This document shows positions 7,485 through 15,284 of a stretch of DNA of 21,253 nt, piece by piece. Within the stretch, counting starts at the first letter, position 1; each line of letters opens with the position of its first letter. The stretch covers positions 1 to 21,253 of the forward strand of contig JAPLSI010000275.1 of the NCBI GenBank assembly GCA_026398715.1, read 5' to 3'. The notes under the pieces are model-generated. The model was not told the origin of the DNA. It saw only the letters and a list, made by a program, of their open reading frames with translations, and did no database searches. The DNA comes from Gammaproteobacteria bacterium. GTDB lineage: Bacteria; Pseudomonadota; Gammaproteobacteria; Xanthomonadales; Xanthomonadaceae. The position numbers were made by a program, and so were the translations under genes.

Positions 7485-9035
7485 ATGATCAATATCGCCA
7501 GCAACCTCGTCCGCAACGCCCATCGGTTTCCGGACAAGATCGCGGTGCATGCCGGGGCGCAGTCGTTGACCTACGCACAACTCGAAGCCGCCGCCAACCA
7601 GTTGGCCAACGGCTTGCGCGGCCTGGGCATCCGGCCCGGCGACAAAGTGGCGTTGAGTTGCCCGAACCTGGCCTATTTCCCCATCGCCTACTACGGCATC
7701 CTGAAAGCCGCCGCCGTGGTGGTGCCGATCAACATCCTGCTCAAGGCGCCGGAAATCGCCTACCACCTCGACGATTCGGACGCGCGCGTGTACCTGTGCT
7801 TCGAGGGCAGCGCCGAGTTGCCGATGGGCCAGGAAGGCTGGGATGCCTTCAACCGCACCGACGCCTGCGAACACTTTTTCCTGATGACGGCCAACCCGTC
7901 CGCGCCGCCGCCCATCGAAGGCAGCAAGACGCTGGTGCAGTTGATGCACGGCCAGCCGACCACGGGCGAGACCGCGCAGACGGCTGCCGACGACACGGCG
8001 GTCATCCTCTACACCTCGGGCACCACCGGCACGCCCAAAGGCGCCGAGCTGTCGCATTCCAACCTGGCGATGAACACCATGTGTTGCGTGGCGCTGACCA
8101 AGCTCGACAGCAGCGACGTGCAATTGATCGCCTTGCCCTTGTTCCATACCTTCGGCCAGACGGTGCAGATGAATGCCGTCGTGGCGACCGGCGCGGCGAT
8201 GGTGCTGATGCTCCGCTTCGAGCCCGATGCGGTATTCGAGGCGATGTCGCGCTACGGCGTAACCGTATTCTGCGGCGTGCCGACCATGTTCATCGGCCTG
8301 GTCAATTCACCCAATGCGGCGGAAAAGCATGACCTGAAGGCGATTGCATCGTGCCTGCGGCTCGGCGTATCGGGCGGTGCGCCGATGCCGGTGGCGGTGT
8401 TGCGCCAGTTCGAGAAGAACTTCGGCGTCATCATCCTGGAAGGTTTCGGCTTGTCGGAAACCAGCCCGGTCGCGACCTTCAACCACCTCGATTCAGAACG
8501 CATCCCGGGCAGCATCGGCCAGGCCATCGTCGGCGTGGAAGTCGCCATCTTCAACGATGCGGACGAAGCGGTGGCCGATGGCGTGGACGGCGAGATCGTG
8601 GTGCGCGGGCATAACGTGATGAAGGGTTATTACAAGCGGCCCGAAGCGACAGCCCAGGCGATTCGCAATGGCTGGTTCCACACCGGCGACATCGGCCGGC
8701 GCGACGAGGAGGGCAATTTCTTCGTGGTGGACCGGATCAAGGACATGGTGATCCGCGGCGGGTTCAACGTCTATCCGCGCGAAATCGAGGAAGTGCTGAT
8801 GACCCACCCGGCGATTGCGCTGGTGGCGGTGATCGGCGTGCCGCACCCGGTGCATGGCGAGGAGATCAAGGCGGTGGTAGTGCTGCGGCCGGGCCATTCG
8901 CTGGCGCCCGACGAACTGGTGGACTGGTGCCGCGAGCGCATGGCGGCCTTCAAGTATCCGCGTATCGTCGAGATCGTCGATGCATTGCCGATGACGGCAA
9001 CGGGCAAGATCCTCAAGCGCGCCTTGCGCGTCTAG
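7485..9035 (+). CDS. AMP-dependent synthetase/acyl-CoA ligase
   Basis: A 516-residue member of the ANL (adenylate-forming) superfamily, close in pattern to long-chain fatty-acid-CoA ligases. The P-loop YTSGTTGTPKG spans residues 176-186. The adenine motif GFGLSETSP is followed by GWFHTGDIG, the hinge DRIKDMVIRGGFNVYPREIEEVL, and C-terminal Lys508 in ATGKILKRAL, which is needed for adenylation. All core motifs are present, so it should activate a carboxylate with ATP and load it on CoA. Chain length is not readable; a fatty or aryl acid is possible. The ATG at 7485 has GGAG 12 bases upstream. It stands alone and ends in a 4-base CTAG overlap with the convergent FAD gene. Confidence 0.92.
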   Translation: MINIASNLVRNAHRFPDKIAVHAGAQSLTYAQLEAAANQLANGLRGLGIRPGDKVALSCPNLAYFPIAYYGILKAAAVVVPINILLKAPEIAYHLDDSDARVYLCFEGSAELPMGQEGWDAFNRTDACEHFFLMTANPSAPPPIEGSKTLVQLMHGQPTTGETAQTAADDTAVILYTSGTTGTPKGAELSHSNLAMNTMCCVALTKLDSSDVQLIALPLFHTFGQTVQMNAVVATGAAMVLMLRFEPDAVFEAMSRYGVTVFCGVPTMFIGLVNSPNAAEKHDLKAIASCLRLGVSGGAPMPVAVLRQFEKNFGVIILEGFGLSETSPVATFNHLDSERIPGSIGQAIVGVEVAIFNDADEAVADGVDGEIVVRGHNVMKGYYKRPEATAQAIRNGWFHTGDIGRRDEEGNFFVVDRIKDMVIRGGFNVYPREIEEVLMTHPAIALVAVIGVPHPVHGEEIKAVVVLRPGHSLAPDELVDWCRERMAAFKYPRIVEIVDALPMTATGKILKRALRV

Positions 9036-10657
9036 TCCGGCGTCGTGCCGGTGATCGCCAGCGCGACGGCTTCGGCAACCTTGATGCCATCCACGCCTGC
9101 GGACAGGATTCCGCCGGCATAACCGGCGCCTTCGCCGGCCGGGTACAGGCCGCGCACGTTGATGCTCTGGCAATCGTCGCCGCGCCGGATGCGCAGGGGC
9201 GAAGACGTGCGCGTCTCGACGCCGGTCAGCAGCGCGTCGTCCATCGAGAAGCCACGGATCTGCTTGTCGAAAGCGGGCAGGGCTTCGCGGATTGCTTCGA
9301 TGGCATAGGCAGGCAGGCAGCTGTCCAGCTCGCCGAGGCGAACACCCGGCGTGTAGGAATTTAGCACCGTGCCCAGTTGCGACGATGGCCGGTGCGCGAG
9401 GAAGTCACCCACCCGTTGCGCGGGCGCATCGTAGTTGGAGCCGCCCACTTCGTAGGCCCGCGATTCCCAGAATCGTTGCAGCGCGATGCCCGCCAGCGGC
9501 CCGCCTTCCGGCGCATGCGCGAGGTAGTCTTCAGGCGAGATGCCGACCACGATGCCGGCATTGGCATTGCGCTCGTTGCGCGAATACTGGCTCATGCCGT
9601 TGGTCACCACGCGGCCGGCTTCCGACGCCGCCGCGACCACGGTGCCGCCGGGGCACATGCAGAAACTGTAGACCGAACGGCCGTTGCGGCAGTGGTGCAC
9701 CAGCTTGTAGTCGGCCGCGCCCAGCAGCGGGTGCCCGGCCTGCGGCCCGAACCGGCGCTCGTCGATCAGCGACTGCGGGTGCTCGATGCGGAAACCGATC
9801 GAGAACGGCTTGGCCTCCATGAACACGCCGCGCGCATGCAACATCTCGAACGTGTCGCGGGCGCTGTGCCCGACTGCCAGCACCACGTGGTCGGCGCGGA
9901 TGGTTTCGCCGCTGGCCAGGGTAAGGCCGCGCACGTGTCCATCCTCGATGCGGATATCGTCAACGCGGCTGCCGAAGCGGATCTCACCGCCCAGTCCCTG
10001 GATGGTCGCGCGCATGTGCTCGACCATCGTCACCAGCCGGAAGGTGCCGATGTGCGGCTTGCTTACCGTCAGGATTTCCTCGGGTGCGCCGGCCTTCACG
10101 AATTCGGTCAGCACCTTGCGGCCGTGGTGCTTCGGATCCTTGATCTGGCTGTACAGCTTGCCGTCCGAAAACGTGCCGGCGCCGCCTTCGCCGAACTGCA
10201 CGTTCGACTCCGGGTCCAGCACGCGCTTGCGCCACAGGCCGAAGGTGTCGACGGTACGTTCGCGCACGGCCTTGCCGCGCTCCAGGATGATGGGCCGGAA
10301 GCCCATCTGCGCCAGCAGCAACCCGGCGAAAAGTCCGCACGGGCCGGTGCCGATGACGACCGGGCGCAAGGCCAGGTCCGCCGGTGCACGGGCGACGGGG
10401 CGGTAGCTGGTGTCGGGGCGGGGGATGACGTGCAGATCGCCGTCGAAGCGCTTGAGGACCGCCGCGATGTTCAGTACATCGACGTCCAGCGCATAGACCA
10501 GCAAGATGGCGCCACGCTTGCGCGCGTCGTAACTGCGCTTGTAGAGGGTGAATCCGCGCAGTTCCGGCTCGGCGATGCCCAGGCGCGCAAGGACCGCCGC
10601 CCGAAGTGCTTCGGGCGGATGGTCCAGCGGCAGTTTCAGATCGGTGAGTCGCAGCAA
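9032..10657 (-). CDS. FAD-dependent oxidoreductase, COG2509 family
   Basis: A 541-residue protein of the uncharacterised COG2509 FAD-dependent dehydrogenase family. A small N-terminal domain (residues 1-95, including LYKRSYDARKRG) precedes the dinucleotide-binding motif GTGPCG at 103-108 with Glu126 at the end of the second strand. The family block NVQFGEGGAGTFSDGKLYSQIK follows, and the C-terminal FAD-contacting segment is GLYPAGEGAGYAGGILSAGVDG. Substrate is unknown. The start is TTG at 10657-10655: no ATG or GTG precedes the upstream in-frame TAG at 10672-10670, and homologues begin with the same M-L-R-L pattern as I recall them. It starts 31 bases after topA and is probably co-transcribed with it. 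Confidence 0.9.
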   Translation of the reverse strand: MLRLTDLKLPLDHPPEALRAAVLARLGIAEPELRGFTLYKRSYDARKRGAILLVYALDVDVLNIAAVLKRFDGDLHVIPRPDTSYRPVARAPADLALRPVVIGTGPCGLFAGLLLAQMGFRPIILERGKAVRERTVDTFGLWRKRVLDPESNVQFGEGGAGTFSDGKLYSQIKDPKHHGRKVLTEFVKAGAPEEILTVSKPHIGTFRLVTMVEHMRATIQGLGGEIRFGSRVDDIRIEDGHVRGLTLASGETIRADHVVLAVGHSARDTFEMLHARGVFMEAKPFSIGFRIEHPQSLIDERRFGPQAGHPLLGAADYKLVHHCRNGRSVYSFCMCPGGTVVAAASEAGRVVTNGMSQYSRNERNANAGIVVGISPEDYLAHAPEGGPLAGIALQRFWESRAYEVGGSNYDAPAQRVGDFLAHRPSSQLGTVLNSYTPGVRLGELDSCLPAYAIEAIREALPAFDKQIRGFSMDDALLTGVETRTSSPLRIRRGDDCQSINVRGLYPAGEGAGYAGGILSAGVDGIKVAEAVALAITGTTPD

Positions 10658-10688
10658 GCGATGTCGGCGCTAGCCGCCCCGTGGCAGG

Positions 10689-13307
10689 TCAGGCGACGCT
10701 TCGAGACGCCGCGCCGGGCTTCTTCGTTGCGGGCTTGGCGGCCGGGCTCTTGCCGGCAGCGACTTTCTTCGTGGCCTTGCGCGCAGCGACTTTTTTCGGC
10801 GCGGCGCTGCCTGCCACCTTGCTGGCGACCTGCTTAGCCGGCGCCTTGCCGGTGGCAGCTTTCTTCGCAACCGACTTGTTCGTGGCTTTCTTCTTCGCTT
10901 TCCTGGTGGCCTTCTTCGCGGCAGCCTTCTTCGTCGGCGCCGCGGCGCCGTTGCCTTCAGCCGACTTGGCGGCCTTCTTCGCAGGCGCCTTCTTCGCCAC
11001 GACCTTCTTGCCGAACCGGCCGCGCTGCGGACGCACGGGCGCGGCCAGCAGGATCGCTTCGCATTCTTCCTGGGTCAGCGTCTTGGGATCGCGATCCTTC
11101 GGAATCTTGCCGTTCTTCTCGCCGTCGGTGATGTAGGCGCCGTACTTGCCGTTGAGCACCTGTATCTCGGTGCCCGGGAACGTCTTGATCAGGCGATTGG
11201 CGATCATTTCCTCACGGGCGCGAATCAGTTCAGCGGCGCGCTCGTATTCGATCTTGTACGGATCGTCTTCCTTGCCCAGCGAGGCATAGGTCTCGCCGCG
11301 CTTGGCGAACGGGCCGAAGCGACCGATCGCAACGGTCAGGTCCTTGCCGTCCAGCTGGCCGACGACGCGCGGCAGCGTGAACAGCTTCAGCGCCTCGTCG
11401 AGTGAAATCGTGTAGATGCTTTGCCCGGCACGCAGCGAGGCGAAGCGTGGTTTGATCTCGTCGTCGGGGCCGCCGATCTGCGCGATCGGTCCGAACTTGC
11501 CCAGGCGCACGATGACCGGCCGACCGGAGTCCGGGTCGGTGCCGAGCGGACGATCGCCACCCGGGCGCTCGACGTCGCCGGCATCCCCGATGGCCTTCTT
11601 GAACGGGCCCCAGAATCGTTCCAGCAGCGGCACCCAGTCTTCCTCGCCGCGCGACACCGCATCGAGTTCATCCTCGAGCTTGGCGGTGAAGTCGTAATCG
11701 ACGTAGCGCATGAACTGGCCGGTCAGGAAGTTGATGACCGCACGGCCCACGTCGCTGGGACGGAAGCGCTTGTTGTCGAGCTGCACGTAGTCGCGGAACA
11801 ACAGCACCTGGATGATGCTGGCATACGTGGACGGGCGGCCGATGCCGAATTCTTCCAGCGCCTTCACCAGGGATGCTTCCGAGAAGCGCGGCGGCGGCTC
11901 GGTGAAATGCTGGTCGGTGTGGATGGCGGTCAGCGGGATGTTCTGGCCGAGCTTCATCAGCGGCAGCTTGCGGCCTTCGTCTTCGTCATCGCTGGTCTTG
12001 GTGTCCTTGCCTTCTTCATAGACGGCCAGGAAGCCCGGATCGAGCACGGTGGTGCCGCTGGCGCGGAAGCTGTGCTCGCTGCCGGCGGCCAATTCGACCG
12101 ACACCGTATTCAATGTGGCCGGCACCATCTGCGATGCCACGGCGCGCTTCCATACCAACTCGTACAAGCGGCGCTCATCGTCGCCGAGGAACTTGGCCAC
12201 ACTCGCCGGCGTGCGCAATGCGGAGGTCGGACGAATCGCCTCATGCGCTTCCTGCGCATTCTTGGACTTGGTCTTGTACACGTTCGGCTTGTCCGGCACC
12301 GCATGCGTGCCAAAGTCGCGCGCGATCACGTCGCGCAATTCCGCCAGTGCTTCATCGGAAATGTGCGTGGAGTCGGTACGCATGTAGCTGATCAGGCCGA
12401 CCGTGCCTTCATCGCCCAGCGCGAAACCTTCATACAGCTTCTGCGCGATGCGCATGGTGCGGCTGGTGGTGAAACCGAGCTTGCGCGCGGCTTCCTGCTG
12501 CAGCGTGGATGTGATGAAGGGCGGCGAGGGGCGGCGCTTGCGTTCCTTGCTGGTGACATCGGTGACGTGCAGTGCATCGCCGGCGGCCTTGGTGACGCGG
12601 GCGCGGGCAGCTTCGGCCGACTTGCCGTCGGTCACGGTGAACTGTTCGAACTTCTGCCCGTCGAGTTTGACCAGGCGTGCGGTGAAGGCCTGCTGCGGAT
12701 GGGCCAGTTCGGCTTCCATCGACCAGTATTCGCGCGGGATGAAGGCTTCGATCTCTTCCTCGCGCTCGACGATCATGCGCAGTGCCGGCGATTGCACGCG
12801 GCCCGCGGACAGGCCGCGCTGCACCTTGCGCCACAGAACCGGCGACAGGTTGAAGCCGACCAGGTAGTCCAGCGCGCGTCGCGCCTGCTGGGCATCGACC
12901 AGGTTGCCGGCGATCTTGCGCGGATGGTCCACGGCCTCGCGGATGGCGCGCGGCGTGATTTCCGTGAACACGACCCGGTGCACCGCCTTGTCCTTGAGCA
13001 GCCCGCGTTCCTTCAGGATCTCGGCGATATGCCAGCTGATCGCCTCGCCTTCGCGGTCCGGGTCGGTCGCCAGGTAGATGGCCTCCGCACCCTTGGCCGC
13101 CTTGGACAGGGCCTCGACATGCTTTTCATTCTTCTCGATCAGCTCGTAGCGCATCGCGAAGTTGTGGTCGGGATCGACCGCCCCCTCCTTGGGCACCAGG
13201 TCGCGGACGTGGCCATAGGACGCCAGGACGGTGAAGTCCTTGCCCAGGTACTTGTTGATCGTCTTGGCCTTGGCGGGCGATTCGACGATAAGCAGGTTCT
13301 TGGCCAT
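10689..13307 (-). CDS. topA: DNA topoisomerase I (type IA)
   Basis: An 872-residue type IA topoisomerase that relaxes negative supercoils. The Toprim domain has Glu9 in LLIVESPAKAKTINKYLG and the acidic DPDRE at 82-86. The active-site tyrosine is Tyr308 in GLISYMRTDST. The C-terminal third has Toprim-C-repeat units (LGKFGPIAQIG, IGRFGPFAKRG, NGKYGAYITDG) instead of the three four-cysteine zinc fingers of E. coli TopA; the only cysteine is in EECEAIL. Residues 765-872 are a Lys/Ala/Pro-rich tail like histone H1, probably a DNA-binding extension. The ATG at 13307 lies 221 bases after smg, behind a hairpin at 13357-13378. The FAD gene follows after 31 bases. Confidence 0.97.
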   Translation of the reverse strand: MAKNLLIVESPAKAKTINKYLGKDFTVLASYGHVRDLVPKEGAVDPDHNFAMRYELIEKNEKHVEALSKAAKGAEAIYLATDPDREGEAISWHIAEILKERGLLKDKAVHRVVFTEITPRAIREAVDHPRKIAGNLVDAQQARRALDYLVGFNLSPVLWRKVQRGLSAGRVQSPALRMIVEREEEIEAFIPREYWSMEAELAHPQQAFTARLVKLDGQKFEQFTVTDGKSAEAARARVTKAAGDALHVTDVTSKERKRRPSPPFITSTLQQEAARKLGFTTSRTMRIAQKLYEGFALGDEGTVGLISYMRTDSTHISDEALAELRDVIARDFGTHAVPDKPNVYKTKSKNAQEAHEAIRPTSALRTPASVAKFLGDDERRLYELVWKRAVASQMVPATLNTVSVELAAGSEHSFRASGTTVLDPGFLAVYEEGKDTKTSDDEDEGRKLPLMKLGQNIPLTAIHTDQHFTEPPPRFSEASLVKALEEFGIGRPSTYASIIQVLLFRDYVQLDNKRFRPSDVGRAVINFLTGQFMRYVDYDFTAKLEDELDAVSRGEEDWVPLLERFWGPFKKAIGDAGDVERPGGDRPLGTDPDSGRPVIVRLGKFGPIAQIGGPDDEIKPRFASLRAGQSIYTISLDEALKLFTLPRVVGQLDGKDLTVAIGRFGPFAKRGETYASLGKEDDPYKIEYERAAELIRAREEMIANRLIKTFPGTEIQVLNGKYGAYITDGEKNGKIPKDRDPKTLTQEECEAILLAAPVRPQRGRFGKKVVAKKAPAKKAAKSAEGNGAAAPTKKAAAKKATRKAKKKATNKSVAKKAATGKAPAKQVASKVAGSAAPKKVAARKATKKVAAGKSPAAKPATKKPGAASRSVA

Positions 13308-13356
13308 GTACTGCGGATGCTCCAGCGGGGGATGTGAACAGGGGGCGTAGAAGGAA

Positions 13357-13387
13357 AAGCCCGCGAGTGCGCGGGCTTCCCTTTTTT
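13357..13387. terminator. Terminator-like hairpin in the topA leader
   Basis: AAGCCCGCG (13357-13365) pairs with CGCGGGCTT (13370-13378) around a 4-base loop. On the plus strand it is followed by CCCTTTTTT; on the minus strand by TTCCTTC after the stem's own TT. It lies about 50 bases upstream of the topA start, after smg on the same strand. It could end smg transcripts, act as an attenuator in the topA leader, or stop antisense plus-strand transcription, for which its T-run is better. Confidence 0.55.
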
Positions 13388-13389
13388 AT

Positions 13390-13418
13390 TAAGTGGGCCT
13401 GATGGCCGAGGCTGTCAA
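13390..13418 (-). promoter_or_regulatory. topA: Possible topA promoter
   Basis: On the minus strand a perfect -35 hexamer, TTGACA (13418-13413), lies upstream of topA. At 17-bp spacing the -10 candidate is the poor CACTTA (13395-13390); the better TAATAA lies at 21-bp spacing, which is too long for a standard site. If used, the transcript would begin just before the 13357-13378 hairpin. This is a weak call. Confidence 0.25.
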
Positions 13419-13528
13419 GCGTTGTTGCTTAACCGGGCGTATCAGAAGCGGATGAGATTACGGCAAGTTCTCAAGGCGGTTTGCGTGGCGCGAGGGGGCT
13501 TGGAGCGCTATTTCAAATACTCTTGAGG

Positions 13529-14002
13529 CTAATTAATGGGCTCCGGGTCATCCCCGAACATCTGGTTTTCCATCCAGGCAAAGGCCGCCTCGGCCCCGGG
13601 CTGGTTGAACAGCACCATCAGCACGACCCATTTCAGATCGTCCAGGTCCACCTCTTCCTGGTCCAGGGCCATGGCCCGGTCCAGCGCCAGCTCGCGCTGG
13701 TCGGCATCCAGCACGCCGTGTTGTTCCAGGAACATCAGGAAGCCCAGGCATTCGCGGTCCAGCCGGTCCAGCTCCGCTTCCACATAGACGCGGACCGGTC
13801 CGTTGGCCCGCGGATTGGCCAGCGTCGGGCGCTGGTTGGACAGCTCTTCGAGCCAGTCGAAGGCTTTGCTGATTTCCGTGGGACTGAAGCCGGCCTGGAT
13901 CAGGCCATGCTGGAGAGAGTCGCGATCGCGGACGGCGTCGGGGTCGTCGTAGAAGTAGTTTTCGAACAGGTAGAGCAGGACGTCGAGTATGGTTTCTTTC
14001 AT
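13529..14002 (-). CDS. smg: Smg family protein (DUF494)
   Basis: A 157-residue acidic protein of the Smg/DUF494 family, found next to dprA and topA in many gammaproteobacteria. The start [17 protein letters not shown] and the block [21 protein letters not shown] match the family, as does its length. It has no membrane segment or catalytic motif, and its role is unknown. The frame also allows a GTG at 14005 directly before the ATG at 14002; I chose the ATG because GGAAGG then sits at a more plausible distance. It starts 42 bases after dprA on the same strand, so co-transcription with dprA is likely. Confidence 0.93.
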   Translation of the reverse strand: MKETILDVLLYLFENYFYDDPDAVRDRDSLQHGLIQAGFSPTEISKAFDWLEELSNQRPTLANPRANGPVRVYVEAELDRLDRECLGFLMFLEQHGVLDADQRELALDRAMALDQEEVDLDDLKWVVLMVLFNQPGAEAAFAWMENQMFGDDPEPIN

Positions 14003-14044
14003 CACCCTTCCGCTTGCGCCGAACGTCGGCGCGCCGAGAAAAGT

Positions 14045-15198
14045 TCAGGAACGACGGCTGTAGCGACCGTGTGCGGCACTGATCTTCCCGTCGAGTTCCA
14101 TGGCCAGCAGCATGGCCGACAGGGGTCCGAGCGTCAATCCCGTACGTTGTGACAGTTGGTCCAGATTCACAGGGTCGTGGCCGATGGCTGAGAGGAGTCG
14201 TTGTGTCTCACCGGCGGTTATGGAGGCGTCACCGCGCCCGAACAAGGCGCCCTGACTGCCGGGCCTTGCCGCCAGCGACCCGGGCATCTGCTCCGGTTCA
14301 CGCAGGCGGCCGCGAAGTTGCCCCGCCAAGGTGTCCGCGAGCGGCGCCAGCGCCTCGATCACTTCCTGGGCGGTTTCGGCCAGGCCGGCGCCCTGGCGGA
14401 TCAGGCGATGGCAGCCCCGCGCCATCGGATTGTGGATGGAGCCGGGCAGGGCAAAGACTTCGCGGCCGGAATCCGCAGCCAGGCGCGCAGTGATGAGCGC
14501 GCCCGAGCGCAGCGCGGCCTCGATGACCACGGTGCCCAGCGACAGGCCAGCGACCAGCCGGTTGCGGGAAGGGAAGTGTTGCCTGAGTCCGGCGGTGCCC
14601 GGTGGATGCTCGGTGACCGCCACGCCGGTTTCGACGATACGAGCGAGCAGGTCGGCATTGCCGGGTGGGTAACACTGGTCGGGTCCGGTCCCCAGGACGG
14701 CAATCGTGCGCGAGGTTTCCATTGCGCCCAGGTGGGCGGCGCTGTCCACGCCCTTGGCCAGGCCACTGGTAACCGCGAACCCGGCCCGGCCGAAGGCGCG
14801 GGCGAACAGCCGGGCGTTGTCCCGGCCCCCTTCGCTCGGCCGGCGGCTGCCGACCACGGCCACCTGCGGATGCCAGAGCAAATCCGGATCGCCGGCGACG
14901 AACAGCACGGCCGGAGGATGCACCCCGCTTCGCAGCAACCCGGGATAGTCGGGGCTGTGCCAGCCGACGAGATGGTGGCGCGGCGAGGCATGAAGCCAGG
15001 ACAGGTCGGCGTCCAGCGCGCGCGCGTCGGGTGAGAGGATTGCGGCGCAGGCGGCCGGACCCAGGCCCGCTCCGAGCCAGGCGTCCGGCCGGCATCCAGC
15101 GCGCCGCGGGGCCCGCCTGCGCTGTCTAGCAGCAGGCGCAGGGCTGCGGCCGGGGCGCCGCTTCGAATCAGGATGAACAGGGCGGGCGCGTCTTCCAT
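14045..15198 (-). pseudogene. dprA: DNA-processing protein DprA, apparently frameshifted
   Basis: DprA protects incoming single-stranded DNA and loads RecA during natural transformation. The Rossmann core is clear: VAVVGSRRPSEGGRDNAR, then SGLAKGVDSAAHLGAM, VLGTGPDQCYPPGN and FALPGSIHNPMARGCH. A C-terminal winged helix (DPVNLDQLSQRTGLTLGPLS) is also complete. The N-terminus, MEDAPALFILIRSGAPAAALRLLLDSAGG, is in a different frame starting at the ATG 15198-15196. It must shift at about 15085-15091, where GGCCGG would need one more base to read LDAGPDAWLGAGLG. With that base the gene would be 385 codons, close to the family norm. This is either a real inactivating deletion or a sequencing error. 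A long open frame reaching 15343 overlaps the LysM gene and does not supply a family N-terminus. Confidence 0.85.
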
Positions 15199-15212
15199 GG
15201 CACGCAAATGAT

Positions 15213-15234
15213 CGCGGCGCCCGAAGGCGCCGCG
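15213..15234 (-). promoter_or_regulatory. UUCG-capped hairpin just upstream of dprA
   Basis: Read on the minus strand, CGCGGCGCC TTCG GGCGCCGCG forms a perfect 9-bp stem closed by a C(UUCG)G tetraloop. It ends 14 bases before the dprA ATG, in the 86-base gap after the LysM gene. No T-run follows, so it is not a standard terminator; it could stabilise the mRNA, separate the two genes' expression, or limit dprA translation. Confidence 0.55.
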
Positions 15235-15284
15235 AAGTCATCAAAAACTGGAATCGACCGTAGGAAAACCCGTCAGGCGGATCC

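Noticed and set aside
10700..11010. Repetitive plus-strand sequence that might suggest a DNA repeat array
   Set aside because: The repetition is explained by Lys/Ala codons of the topA C-terminal tail, with no regular unit length or spacers.
11421..13337. Plus-strand open frame of 638 codons opposite topA
   Set aside because: Antisense shadow of topA, whose active-site motifs are all clear on the minus strand.
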